Below, piece after piece: positions 33,585 through 42,472 of a stretch of 64,000 nt of DNA. Source of the stretch: JAZRWQ01 sp045541395. Lineage in GTDB: Bacteria; Bacillota; Clostridia; Oscillospirales; UMGS1783. A program made the translations under genes and the position numbers. The stretch is taken from contig JAZQIZ010000018.1 in NCBI GenBank assembly GCA_045541395.1, positions 114,364 to 178,363 on the forward strand, in the 5' to 3' direction. Within the stretch, counting starts at the first letter, position 1. The number at the start of each line of letters is the position of its first letter. The notes beneath the pieces were generated by a model. It was given only the letters and a program-made list of their open reading frames with translations. It was not told the origin of the DNA and did not search any database.

Positions 33585-33618
33585 AAAATGCAACAGCTTT
33601 TTGCTGTTGCATTTTTTT
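33583..33618. terminator. bidirectional terminator
   Basis: Stem AAAAAATGCAACAGC / GCTGTTGCATTTTTT between the convergent AraC and asnS genes. Confidence 0.88.
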
Positions 33619-33619
33619 A

Positions 33620-34987
33620 TTAAAACTCGCAGTTTTTCGGTGTGCGGGGATAGGGGATAACGTCGCGGATATTATCTACCGCAGTAAGGTAAATAATAAG
33701 ACGTTCAAAGCCCATACCGAAACCGGAATGATAGCAGCCGCCGAACTTTCTTAAGTTGCAATACCAATCCATCTGCTCGGATGAAATACCAAGCTGAGCC
33801 ATTCTTTCAATAAGAAGATCATATCTTTCTTCTCTCTGAGAGCCGCCCATAAGCTCGCCTGCACCGGGAACCAGAAGGTCAACCGCCGCAACGGTCTTTC
33901 CGTCATCATTCTGGCGCATATAGAAAGCCTTAATATCCTTAGGCCAGTCATATACAAATACGGGGGATTTACAATATTCATCGGTTAAGTACTTTTCGTG
34001 TTCTCTTGCCAAATCTTCACCGTACTTAGGTTCATAATCGAACTTAATACCGGAGTTTCTCAAAGCGGTAATAGCTTCTTCGTGGGTAAGGCGTGCAACT
34101 TTAGAATCTACAAAAGCGTTAAGCTTATCTAAAAGGTTTGTTTTGGAATAGCCCTCTAAGAACTTAAGCTCTTCAGGGGCATTTTCAAGAACGTATTTAA
34201 CAACATATTTTAAGAAATCCTCTTCAAGATCCATAAGGCCGTTAAGATCGCAGAATGCAACCTCAGGCTCTATCATCCAGAACTCAGCCGCGTGGGTCTT
34301 GGTGTTAGAGTTTTCGGCTCTGAAGGTGGGACCGAAGGTGTATATCTTCTTAAAAGCCATAGCGTAGGTCTCTCCTTCAAGCTGGCCTGTAACCGCAAGG
34401 GAGGTCTGTTTGCCAAAGAAATCGTTTTCATATTCCTGCTTTTCGGTGCAAAGGGGATCTAAGGTGGTAACAGTAAAGGTATTTCCTGCACCTTCACCGT
34501 CATTAGACGTAATAAGGGGAGTATGAACGTAAACGTAGCCTCTGTCATTAAAATACTTGTGTATAGCATATGCGGCTATGGAACGCACTCTGAACACTGC
34601 ATTGAAAAGACGTGTACGGGGACGCAGATATGCTATCTCTCTTAAAAATTCAATAGAATGCTTTTTAGGCTGTAAAGGGTAATCCTCAGTGCAGTCACCT
34701 TCAAGCTTAATTTCGGTTGCCTGCATTTCAAAGCCTTTGTCGGTTTTAACTATTTTGCCGGTAACAGTAAGAGCGCAGCCTACTCTGTAGGACTGAACGG
34801 TAGCAAAATCCGCCATAGCCTCATCATAAACTACCTGTAAGCTCTGCTGAACAGTGCCGTCAAAAAAGTCAATAAAACCAAAGGTGCGCTGTTTTCTGTG
34901 GTTTCTTACCCAACCCTGTAAGGAAACTTCTTTTTCAAAGAAGCTTTCAGGAGACTGGAATATTTCTTTAAGGTCATAGTATCTCAT
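33620..34987 (-). CDS. asnS: asparaginyl-tRNA synthetase
   Basis: A 455-residue class IIb aminoacyl-tRNA synthetase charging tRNA-Asn. An N-terminal OB-fold anticodon domain (VSLQGWVRNHRKQRTFGFIDF near residue 22) precedes the catalytic core. Class II motif 2 is TFRAENSNTKTHAAEFWMIEPE near 225, and motif 3 is GFGMGFERLIIYL near 422. The Asn form is indicated by AENSNT rather than the Asp form. The ribosome site is GAGG. The promoter lies close, so there is no room for a T-box leader. Confidence 0.96.
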   Translation of the reverse strand: MRYYDLKEIFQSPESFFEKEVSLQGWVRNHRKQRTFGFIDFFDGTVQQSLQVVYDEAMADFATVQSYRVGCALTVTGKIVKTDKGFEMQATEIKLEGDCTEDYPLQPKKHSIEFLREIAYLRPRTRLFNAVFRVRSIAAYAIHKYFNDRGYVYVHTPLITSNDGEGAGNTFTVTTLDPLCTEKQEYENDFFGKQTSLAVTGQLEGETYAMAFKKIYTFGPTFRAENSNTKTHAAEFWMIEPEVAFCDLNGLMDLEEDFLKYVVKYVLENAPEELKFLEGYSKTNLLDKLNAFVDSKVARLTHEEAITALRNSGIKFDYEPKYGEDLAREHEKYLTDEYCKSPVFVYDWPKDIKAFYMRQNDDGKTVAAVDLLVPGAGELMGGSQREERYDLLIERMAQLGISSEQMDWYCNLRKFGGCYHSGFGMGFERLIIYLTAVDNIRDVIPYPRTPKNCEF

Positions 34988-35023
34988 AACAAACCTCTAT
35001 TCATAATAATTTACTATTAATAT

Positions 35024-35052
35024 AGATTACCTTAAATTAACCAAAAAGTCAA
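35024..35052 (-). promoter_or_regulatory. promoter of asnS
   Basis: Minus strand TTGACT (35047-35052), 17-bp spacer, TAATCT (35024-35029), with TATATT overlapping as an alternative -10. Confidence 0.65.
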
Positions 35053-35078
35053 GCGAGATATAATTTTTTAAAATATTA

Positions 35079-35133
35079 TTGCGTATTGTTTGCGAAAGTG
35101 CTATTATATTGTCAGTTAATCAATGCTAACTGA
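35079..35133 (+). promoter_or_regulatory. feo promoter with inverted-repeat operator
   Basis: TTGCGT (35079-35084), 17-bp spacer and TATTAT (35102-35107) are followed at once by TCAGTTA-N8-TAACTGA (35112-35133). An inverted repeat at the start point of a ferrous-iron uptake operon fits an iron-responsive repressor such as a DtxR/MntR or Fur-type protein; which one is not known. Confidence 0.6.
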
Positions 35134-35148
35134 TAGGAGGAGTGTGTT

Positions 35149-35376
35149 TTGAAACTCTCTCAAGGAGAAAAAGGGAAGCCCTATAAGGTTACTTCCTTGA
35201 ATATGTCAAGGGAAGCCCTTCGCCGTTTTGAAGTACTTGGGATGACTTTAGGTACAAAAATAGCCCTTGTTAATATTGCTTATTCAGGGGCAATGATAGT
35301 TAAAATAAGAGGAACCCGTTTTGCCGTAGGCAAAAACTTTTGTGAGCAGATAGAGGTGGAGGCCGCGGATGAGTAA
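35149..35376 (+). CDS. feoA: FeoA ferrous iron transport protein A
   Basis: A 75-residue FeoA SH3-like protein (SREALRRFEVLGMTLGTKIALV, GTRFAVGKNFCEQIEVE). It works with FeoB in Fe(II) uptake on the cytoplasmic side. The start is TTG at 35149, supported by AGGAGGAG 7 bp upstream; no ATG or GTG is in frame nearby. It overlaps feoB by 8 bp. Confidence 0.92.
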   Translation: MKLSQGEKGKPYKVTSLNMSREALRRFEVLGMTLGTKIALVNIAYSGAMIVKIRGTRFAVGKNFCEQIEVEAADE

Positions 35377-37417
35377 GGAAATAATAAATGTCGCCCTTGC
35401 GGGAAACCCCAATTGCGGCAAAACAACTCTTTTTAATGCGCTTACAGGGGCAAATTTGAAGGTTGCAAATTACCCCGGCGTTACTGTTGAGAAAAAAGAA
35501 GGCTTTGTTAATTATGACGGGGTAAAATACCGTATAGTTGACCTGCCGGGTACCTATTCGATTACATCCTATTCTATGGAGGAAATCGTTGCGAGAGATT
35601 ATATCTTAGGTGATGAGGTCGATGCCATAATAAACGTTGTGGATGCTTCATCCCTTGAAAGAAACCTGTATCTTACATTACAGCTTATTGAACTGGGGAA
35701 ACCGGTAATTTTAGCTCTTAATATGATAGATATTATTGAAGAGCGAGGTCAGGAAATGGACCTTCACCGTCTTCCGGAAATGCTTGGCGTTCCCGCAATA
35801 GAGGTAAGCGCAAGAAAGCGCCGCGGAATTAAAACCCTTATGCACGCAGTTGAGCATCACCTTGAAAATCCAAGAGATATTCCGGAACACCATCACGAAG
35901 GCGGAAGCCATATTCATGACCATCACAGTGAATATACTATGGTATATTCCGATGAGCTGGAAGATAAGATCGATATTGTTGAGCAGAGGCTGAATGCGAA
36001 ATACGAAGATATTAATAACTGCCGATGGGTTGCAATAAAGGTTCTTGAAAATGATGAAGAGATACTGAAAAGGTATTCTGTAAATACGGATGACCTTGAT
36101 ACTGAAGTAACCGAAAATCAAATAATTAATGAAAAATATGGATTTATTGAAGAAGTTATAGAAGAATCAATACTTAAGAAGGCGCAGAAGGATGAACTTA
36201 CCGATAAGGTAGACCGTGTGCTTACTCATAAGCTTTGGGGTATTCCCATATTCCTCGGTATAATGGCGGTAGTATTCTTTTTAACCTTCACTGTTGGCGA
36301 TTTTCTTAGCGGATACCTTGAAACCGCCGTAGGGTATATAAGTGAGCTTGTTACAAAATGGCTTACAGCCATACAGGCAGGGCAGGTAGTTACTTCCCTT
36401 GTGGTAGACGGTGTAATTGCAGGTGTTGGCGGAATTTTAACCTTCCTGCCCAATATTGCGGTGCTGTTTTTTGCTTTGGCTTTGCTGGAGGACAGCGGCT
36501 ATATGTCAAGAGTTGCTTACGTAATGGAAGGCATTATGCATAAAATAGGTCTTTCGGGCAGAGCATTTATTCCTATGATACTTGGCTTTGGCTGTACCGT
36601 TCCTGCGGTTATGGCCGCCCGTACTCTGGAAAGCAGAAACGACAGACTTAAAACCATTATGATAACTCCCTTTATGTCCTGTGCAGCAAGGCTTCCGGTT
36701 TACGTACTGCTTTCAGAAATGTTCTTCGGGGCTTACGCTATGCTTGCGGCTTACTCTATGTATATAATAGGTGCCGCTGTTGCAATTCTTTCCGCCCTTG
36801 TAATGAAAAAGGTAGGCAAAGCAAAGAAAGATCACGAAAACACCCTTCTTATTGAGCTTCCTGAATACAAAACCCCCAATGCAAGAACCGTATTTATTTA
36901 CGTATGGGAGAAGGTTAAGGATTATTTGACTAAAGCCGGCACTACTATTTTCGTAGCTTCGGTAATAATATGGGCAGTTCTTAATTTCGGCCCGACCGGT
37001 ATGGTATCCGATATGGGCTCATCCTTCGGCGCGTATATAGGCAAGGCAATATGCTTTATTTTAAAGCCTGCAGGCCTTGGCTATTGGCAGATAGTTGTTG
37101 CGCTTATTTCCGGTATTGCCGCAAAAGAGGTTGTGGTTTCCAGTATGAGCGTGCTTTTCGGTGTAACCAATATTGCCGCTCAGGGCGGAATGGCTCAGCT
37201 TTCGGGTATTTTAGGCTCTATGGGCTTTGGCCCTGTAAATGCTTATTCTATGATGCTCTTCTGCCTGTTATACATACCCTGCGCCGCTACTATTGCCACA
37301 ATACGTAAAGAGACCCAAAGCTTTAAGTGGACCGCCGTAACCGTAGCCTTACAGCTTGGGGTTGCCTGGGGCGTTTCAACTCTGTTTTATCAGGTGGCTT
37401 CTCTGATTGCGAGGTGA
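35369..37417 (+). CDS. feoB: FeoB ferrous iron transporter with His-rich loop
   Basis: A 682-residue FeoB. An N-terminal G protein domain has the P-loop GNPNCGKTT (12-20), G3 DLPGTYS near 58 and G4 NMID (118-121). Between the G domain and the helical GDI-like region lies a His-rich stretch (nine His in residues 163-186). The C-terminal membrane domain carries the Gate motifs GFGCTVPAVMAART and TPFMSCAARLPVYVLL. It imports Fe(II). It overlaps feoA and is followed 4 bp later by a FeoB-associated Cys-rich protein. Confidence 0.96.
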   Translation: MSKEIINVALAGNPNCGKTTLFNALTGANLKVANYPGVTVEKKEGFVNYDGVKYRIVDLPGTYSITSYSMEEIVARDYILGDEVDAIINVVDASSLERNLYLTLQLIELGKPVILALNMIDIIEERGQEMDLHRLPEMLGVPAIEVSARKRRGIKTLMHAVEHHLENPRDIPEHHHEGGSHIHDHHSEYTMVYSDELEDKIDIVEQRLNAKYEDINNCRWVAIKVLENDEEILKRYSVNTDDLDTEVTENQIINEKYGFIEEVIEESILKKAQKDELTDKVDRVLTHKLWGIPIFLGIMAVVFFLTFTVGDFLSGYLETAVGYISELVTKWLTAIQAGQVVTSLVVDGVIAGVGGILTFLPNIAVLFFALALLEDSGYMSRVAYVMEGIMHKIGLSGRAFIPMILGFGCTVPAVMAARTLESRNDRLKTIMITPFMSCAARLPVYVLLSEMFFGAYAMLAAYSMYIIGAAVAILSALVMKKVGKAKKDHENTLLIELPEYKTPNARTVFIYVWEKVKDYLTKAGTTIFVASVIIWAVLNFGPTGMVSDMGSSFGAYIGKAICFILKPAGLGYWQIVVALISGIAAKEVVVSSMSVLFGVTNIAAQGGMAQLSGILGSMGFGPVNAYSMMLFCLLYIPCAATIATIRKETQSFKWTAVTVALQLGVAWGVSTLFYQVASLIAR

Positions 37418-37421
37418 GAAT

Positions 37422-37574
37422 ATGGGACCTGCAGGATATATTATAATAGGAATAATATTGGCCCTTTGCGTTTTCATAACCGTCAGGCGCATTAAGAAAA
37501 TTAAAAAAGGGCAATACTGCAGCTGCGGCTGCGAAAACTGCCCCTCTAAAACAAATTGTATAGAGAAGGATTAA
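37422..37574 (+). CDS. FeoB-associated Cys-rich membrane protein
   Basis: A 50-residue protein with one N-terminal membrane helix (YIIIGIILALCVFITV), a basic stretch (RRIKKIKKG) and a cysteine cluster (CSCGCENC, then NC near the C-terminus). This matches the small FeoB-associated proteins often found third in feo operons. The role is unknown; iron handling or FeoB assembly is suggested. It begins 4 bp after feoB, with GAGGTGAG overlapping the feoB stop, and runs into the terminator. Confidence 0.88.
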   Translation: MGPAGYIIIGIILALCVFITVRRIKKIKKGQYCSCGCENCPSKTNCIEKD

Positions 37575-37590
37575 TTCCTTCTCTATTTTT
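37561..37590 (+). terminator. terminator of feo operon
   Basis: Stem TAGAGAAGGA / TCCTTCTCTA with a 5-base loop and T-run, overlapping the last codons. Confidence 0.87.
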
Positions 37591-37599
37591 TACGGGTGC

Positions 37600-37628
37600 T
37601 TGATTTTTGTTTTAATTGCAGATATAAT
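37600..37628 (+). promoter_or_regulatory. promoter of topoisomerase operon
   Basis: TTGATT (37600-37605), 17-bp spacer, perfect TATAAT (37623-37628). Confidence 0.78.
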
Positions 37629-37664
37629 ATATCTGTATAAATTTATCTTGTAAAGGAAATAGAT

Positions 37665-39647
37665 ATGGCATCTAAATCAAAATCCTACGGCAACGAAAGT
37701 ATATCAGCCTTAAAGGGTGCTGACAGAGTAAGAAAGCGCCCGGGTGTTATGTTTGGATCTGACGGTCTTGAGGGCTGTCAGCATTCTGTGTTTGAAATTT
37801 TATCTAACTCTATAGATGAAGCAAGGGAAGGTCACGGCAACAGAATAATACTTACAAAGTATAAGGATAATTCTATTGAAATTGAAGACTTTGGCCGCGG
37901 CTGCCCTGTTGACTATAACGAAAAAGAAAAGAAGTTTAACTGGGAACTGGTTTACTGCGAATTATACGCCGGCGGTAAATATAACAACAACGGCGGCGAT
38001 AATTACGAATACTCCTTAGGTCTTAACGGCCTTGGCGCTTGCGCCACACAGTATGCTTCAAAGTATATGGATGTAGAGGTCAGAAGAGACGGCTTTAAGT
38101 ATTCTCTTCATTTTGAAGAGGGCAAAAATAAAGGCGGCCTTAAAAAAGAGCCTTATGAAGGCAGGCAGACCGGTACCAAAACCAAATGGCTGCCGGACCT
38201 TAAGGTGTTTACCGATATTAATATCCCTAAAGAATTCTTTCAGGACGTTCTGGATAAACAGGCTATTGTTAACCCCGGCTTAAAGTTTATTTTAAAATAT
38301 CAGAATGCCGACGGTTCCTTTGATACTGCGGAATATCTTTATCCTAACGGCCCTGCAGACTATCTTTCCAACATTTTAGGTGAAAGCGGTTTTACGGATA
38401 TTTGCGATTGGTCTTGTGAACGTAAAGGTAAGGACAGGGAGGATAAACCTGAATACAAGGTTAAAATGCAAATAACCTTTGCCTTCAGCGCAACTACCCA
38501 GCTTTTAGAGTATTACCATAACTCCAGCTTCCTTGAACATGGCGGTTCACCTGAAAAGGCCGTTAAGAATGCTTTTGTATATGCAATAGATGCGTATATT
38601 AAGCAGCAGAATAAATATACCAAAAACGAAAGCAAAATAACCTTTGCTGACGTACAGGATTGTCTTGCGCTGCTTACAAATTCTTTTTCCACCCAGACTT
38701 CCTATGAAAACCAGACCAAAAAGGCTATAACCAATAAGTTCATTCAGGAGGCTATGACAGAGTTTTTGCGCTCTAATCTGCAGATATATTTTGTGGAAAA
38801 CAAGCAGTTTGCCGATAAAATAGCCGATCAGGTGCTTATAAACAAGCGCTCCCGTGAACGTGCGGAAAAAGAAAGAATAAATATTAAGAAAAAGCTTACA
38901 GGTACAACGGATATAACCAACCGCGTTGCAAAGTTTGTAGACTGCGAAAGCAAAAAGGCAGATGAGAGAGAGCTTTATATTGTGGAGGGTGACTCTGCTT
39001 TAGGCTCCTGCAAACAAGGGCGCGATGCACGCTTCCAGGCGCTTATGCCTGTAAGAGGTAAAATTCTTAACTGCTTAAAAACAAGCTACGAAAAAATATT
39101 CCAAAGCGAAATTATTACCGACCTTATAAAGGTTATGGGCTGCGGCGTACAGATACAGTCTAAAAAGAAAGAGCTTTCTTCCTTTGATATTGATTCTTTG
39201 CGTTACAGCAAAATTGTTATTTGTACCGACGCAGACGTAGACGGTTTCCAGATAAGAGCCCTTATTTTAACAATGATTTACCGCCTTATGCCTTCGCTTA
39301 TTGAGCAGGGCTATGTTTACATCGCAGAAACTCCCCTTTATGAAATAACCTGTAAAAATAAAACCTACTTTGCTTATGACGATAAGGAGAAGAATGATAT
39401 TTTAGAATCCTTAGGTGAAAGCAAGGTCAGCATTCAGCGCTCTAAAGGTCTTGGTGAAAACGAGCCGGAAATGATGTGGCAAACAACCATGTGCCCTGAA
39501 ACAAGAAGGCTTATAAGGGTTACTCCCGCAGAGGCGAAAGAAACTGAAATGATGTTCGATATTCTCCTTGGCGATAATCTCCAGGGCAGAAAAGACTATA
39601 TAAGCGAACACGGCGCACAGTATCTTGAGTTTGTGGACGTTTCGTAA
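37665..39647 (+). CDS. type IIA topoisomerase subunit B (GyrB/ParE-like)
   Basis: A 660-residue ATPase subunit of a type II topoisomerase. The GHKL ATP site is visible in the N-terminal part (VFEILSNSIDEA near residue 43, EDFGRGCPV near 72, SLGLNGLGACATQYASKY near 117), followed by a transducer domain. A Toprim domain has YIVEGDSALGSCKQGRD near 438 and CTDADVDGFQIRAL near 525. Length and lack of the GyrB insert suggest a ParE-like (decatenating) role, but the GyrB/ParE choice is not certain. It is 12 bp upstream of its partner subunit. Confidence 0.9.
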   Translation: MASKSKSYGNESISALKGADRVRKRPGVMFGSDGLEGCQHSVFEILSNSIDEAREGHGNRIILTKYKDNSIEIEDFGRGCPVDYNEKEKKFNWELVYCELYAGGKYNNNGGDNYEYSLGLNGLGACATQYASKYMDVEVRRDGFKYSLHFEEGKNKGGLKKEPYEGRQTGTKTKWLPDLKVFTDINIPKEFFQDVLDKQAIVNPGLKFILKYQNADGSFDTAEYLYPNGPADYLSNILGESGFTDICDWSCERKGKDREDKPEYKVKMQITFAFSATTQLLEYYHNSSFLEHGGSPEKAVKNAFVYAIDAYIKQQNKYTKNESKITFADVQDCLALLTNSFSTQTSYENQTKKAITNKFIQEAMTEFLRSNLQIYFVENKQFADKIADQVLINKRSRERAEKERINIKKKLTGTTDITNRVAKFVDCESKKADERELYIVEGDSALGSCKQGRDARFQALMPVRGKILNCLKTSYEKIFQSEIITDLIKVMGCGVQIQSKKKELSSFDIDSLRYSKIVICTDADVDGFQIRALILTMIYRLMPSLIEQGYVYIAETPLYEITCKNKTYFAYDDKEKNDILESLGESKVSIQRSKGLGENEPEMMWQTTMCPETRRLIRVTPAEAKETEMMFDILLGDNLQGRKDYISEHGAQYLEFVDVS

Positions 39648-39659
39648 GGAGGGAATATA

Positions 39660-41831
39660 ATGAGTCAGCTGTATACCGATAAAATAATTACAGATACCCT
39701 GCGCGAAAATTATATGCCCTACGTTATGAGCGTTATAATTTCCCGCGCTATTCCGGAAATAGACGGCTTTAAGCCGTCTCACAGAAAGCTCCTTTACACT
39801 ATGTATAAAATGGGGCTTATTAACGGCAATAAAATGAAATCCGCCAACGTGGTAGGCCAAACAATGCGCCTTAACCCTCACGGTGATGCGGCAATTTATG
39901 AAACCCTTGTTCGTCTTGCAAGAGGCCATGAGGCTTTGCTTTACCCCTTTGTAGACAGTAAGGGTAACTTTGGCAAGCATTATTCCCGCGATATGGCTTA
40001 TGCGGCCGCCCGTTACACCGAATGTAAACTGGAGCCCTTCTGCCAGGAGCTTTTTGCGGATATAGATAACGATACCGTTGATTTTATTGACAATTATGAC
40101 GGTACAATGAAAGAGCCTACCCTCTTACCTACAACCTTCCCTAACGTGCTTGTTAACGCAAATATGGGTATTGCGGTTGGTATGGCAAGTAATATTTGCT
40201 CCTTTAATCTTGCAGAGGTTTGCAAAACTACCGCCGAGCTTATAAGAAACCCTGAGCATGACGTTACGACCACCCTCCTTGCCCCCGATTTTTCCACAGG
40301 CGGTACAATAGTTTACTCCCGCGATGTTATGCGTAAAATTTATGAAACGGGCAGAGGAAGCTTTAAGGTAAGAGCAAAATATACTTACGATAAGAAAAAG
40401 AACGTTATTGAAATTAATGAAATTCCCTACAGCACCACCATAGAAAGCATTATGGATAAGCTGGCTGAGCTTATTAAAGCAGGCAAGCTTAAGGAGGTAA
40501 GGGATGCAAAGGATCTGACCGATAAATCAGGCCTTAAAATAAGCCTTGAATTAAAAGGCGGTACCGACCCGCACACCTTAATGCAGAAGCTTTATAAATC
40601 CACTCCACTGGAGGATTCCTTTCCCTGTAATTTTAACGTGCTTATTGCAGGTATGCCTAAGGTTATGGGCGTTGCCGAGTTGCTTAACGAATGGATAGCA
40701 TTCAGAAGCGAATGTATGAAGAGGGGCTATTATTACGATATGAGCAAGAAAAAAGCCCGCCTCCATTTGCTTAAGGGCTTACAGAAGATCTTGCTGGATA
40801 TTGATAAAGCAATAGCCATTATAAGAGGCACCGAAGAGGATAAGGAGGTTATCCCTAACCTTATGATCGGTTTCGGTATCGATAAAACTCAGGCAGAATT
40901 TATTGCTGAAATTAAGCTCAGAAATTTAAACAAAGAGTATATTTTAAACAAATTAAACGAAATAAAGGGTTTAAGGGCCGATATTTCCGATATTGAGGAT
41001 ATTTTGTCAGATAAAAAACGCTTTAAAGAGGAAATGATCGTCCAGCTTGAGAAGATAGCTGAGAAGTACGGCAGAGACCGAAAGAGCGATATTATTTACG
41101 AAGACGAAATTGAAGAATACGTTGAAGAGGAGCATATTGACGATTATCCTGTAAACCTGTTCCTCACAAAAGAAGGCTACTTTAAGAAAATAACACCGCT
41201 TTCCCTCAGAATGGGCGGCGAACAAAAGCTTAAGGAAGGCGATGAAATTATTCTTTCTGCCGAAAGCACTAACAAGGCCGAGCTTATTGTGTTTACGGAT
41301 AAGTGCTGCGCCTATAAAGCCAAGGCTTATGAATTTGAGGATACAAAGGCCAGCGCTATGGGTGATTATTTGCCTGCCAAATTGCAGATGGAGCCGGATG
41401 AGAAGGTTGTGTTTATGGCAATAACCTACGATTACAGCGAAAAGCTTGTAATTTTCTATGAAGAGGGCAAGGCCTTAAGAACCGATCTTTCTTCCTTTGA
41501 AACCAAAACAAACCGTAGGCGCCTGCTTAAGGCTTACTGCGAAAAGCTTACACCTATTGGCTTCTTCAGCGTTAAGGAGGATACCGATTTTATTCTTACT
41601 ACCTCCAATAACAAGAGCCTTATAGTAAACAGCGCACTTATTCCTTATAAGGCATCCCGCAGCGCGCAGGGCGTTAACGTTATTAACCTTAATAAAAAAG
41701 CAACCCTGCAAAAAGCCGCAGTTTACCCGGCAGGTACACTTAAGAAAGAATATAGCTACAGGGCAAAATCCGTTCCTGCAACACCCAAGGTAATAGCGGA
41801 ATTAGAGCCTGAGCAAATAAGCTTAATATGA
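39660..41831 (+). CDS. type IIA topoisomerase subunit A (GyrA/ParC-like)
   Basis: A 723-residue DNA cleavage subunit. The breakage-reunion domain has DGFKPSHRKLLYTMYK near residue 35 and the catalytic Tyr119 in AAARYTE. The quinolone-determining segment reads LNPHGDAAIYE (71-81), with Ala77 where Ser is usual. A C-terminal beta-pinwheel-like region starts near residue 490, without a clear GyrA box, which favours a ParC-type partner. It is cotranscribed with the B subunit and overlaps the endonuclease III gene as ATGA. Confidence 0.9.
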   Translation: MSQLYTDKIITDTLRENYMPYVMSVIISRAIPEIDGFKPSHRKLLYTMYKMGLINGNKMKSANVVGQTMRLNPHGDAAIYETLVRLARGHEALLYPFVDSKGNFGKHYSRDMAYAAARYTECKLEPFCQELFADIDNDTVDFIDNYDGTMKEPTLLPTTFPNVLVNANMGIAVGMASNICSFNLAEVCKTTAELIRNPEHDVTTTLLAPDFSTGGTIVYSRDVMRKIYETGRGSFKVRAKYTYDKKKNVIEINEIPYSTTIESIMDKLAELIKAGKLKEVRDAKDLTDKSGLKISLELKGGTDPHTLMQKLYKSTPLEDSFPCNFNVLIAGMPKVMGVAELLNEWIAFRSECMKRGYYYDMSKKKARLHLLKGLQKILLDIDKAIAIIRGTEEDKEVIPNLMIGFGIDKTQAEFIAEIKLRNLNKEYILNKLNEIKGLRADISDIEDILSDKKRFKEEMIVQLEKIAEKYGRDRKSDIIYEDEIEEYVEEEHIDDYPVNLFLTKEGYFKKITPLSLRMGGEQKLKEGDEIILSAESTNKAELIVFTDKCCAYKAKAYEFEDTKASAMGDYLPAKLQMEPDEKVVFMAITYDYSEKLVIFYEEGKALRTDLSSFETKTNRRRLLKAYCEKLTPIGFFSVKEDTDFILTTSNNKSLIVNSALIPYKASRSAQGVNVINLNKKATLQKAAVYPAGTLKKEYSYRAKSVPATPKVIAELEPEQISLI

Positions 41832-42472
41832 GAGAATCAATTAAAACAAAAAAAGAAAGAGCAATTAAGGCTATAGAAACCTTAAAGAATGTATATCCTG
41901 ACGCGGTATGCTCTCTGGACAGCCGGAATCCTTTTCAGCTTTTATGCGCCGTAAGGCTTTCGGCTCAGTGTACCGATGCCCGTGTAAATTTAGTTACTCC
42001 CGCTCTTTTTGAGGCCTACCCTACAGCCGAGGCTATGGCAAAGGCCTCTTATGAGGATGTGGAAAAGTACATACGCTCCTGCGGCCTTTACAAAACAAAG
42101 GCTAAGGATTTAGTTGAGCTTTCAAAAATTCTGGCAACCGAATATGAAGATTCCTTTCCCGATACCATGGAAAAGCTTTTAAAGCTTCCCGGTGTTGGAA
42201 GAAAGACCGCCAATTTGGTACTGGGCGATATTTTTCATAAACCCGCCATTGTAACAGATACTCATTGCATAAGAATAACCAACCGTTTAGGTTTGGCAAA
42301 GGGCAAGGAACCCTACAAGGTAGAACTGCAGCTTATGAAGGTTCTTGATCCTTCTGAAAGCAATAATTTCTGCCACAGGCTTGTGCTTTTCGGCAGGGAT
42401 ACCTGTACTGCCCGTAACCCTAAATGTGAAAACTGTCCACTTAATGAGTTTTGTCCTAAGGAGAATTATTAA
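41828..42472 (+). CDS. nth: endonuclease III
   Basis: A 214-residue DNA glycosylase/AP lyase that removes oxidised pyrimidines. The helix-hairpin-helix LPGVGRKTANLVLG (120-133) contains the Schiff-base Lys126. Asp144 is the catalytic acid (VTDTHC). The 4Fe-4S cluster ligands Cys193, 200, 203 and 209 have the classical C-x6-C-x2-C-x5-C spacing. It overlaps the topoisomerase A stop by 4 bp and abuts rarA, forming a DNA-maintenance operon. Confidence 0.96.
   Translation: MRESIKTKKERAIKAIETLKNVYPDAVCSLDSRNPFQLLCAVRLSAQCTDARVNLVTPALFEAYPTAEAMAKASYEDVEKYIRSCGLYKTKAKDLVELSKILATEYEDSFPDTMEKLLKLPGVGRKTANLVLGDIFHKPAIVTDTHCIRITNRLGLAKGKEPYKVELQLMKVLDPSESNNFCHRLVLFGRDTCTARNPKCENCPLNEFCPKENY

Noticed and set aside
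34988..35148. Possible T-box leader upstream of asnS
   Set aside because: A good promoter lies at 35024-35052, leaving under 40 nt of leader, and no T-box sequence (TGGNACCGCG-like) or terminator hairpin is visible.
37665..41831. Naming the topoisomerase pair firmly as gyrBA or parEC
   Set aside because: Motifs are common to both enzymes. The missing GyrA box and the subunit lengths lean toward ParE/ParC, but I cannot see the genome's other pair for comparison.
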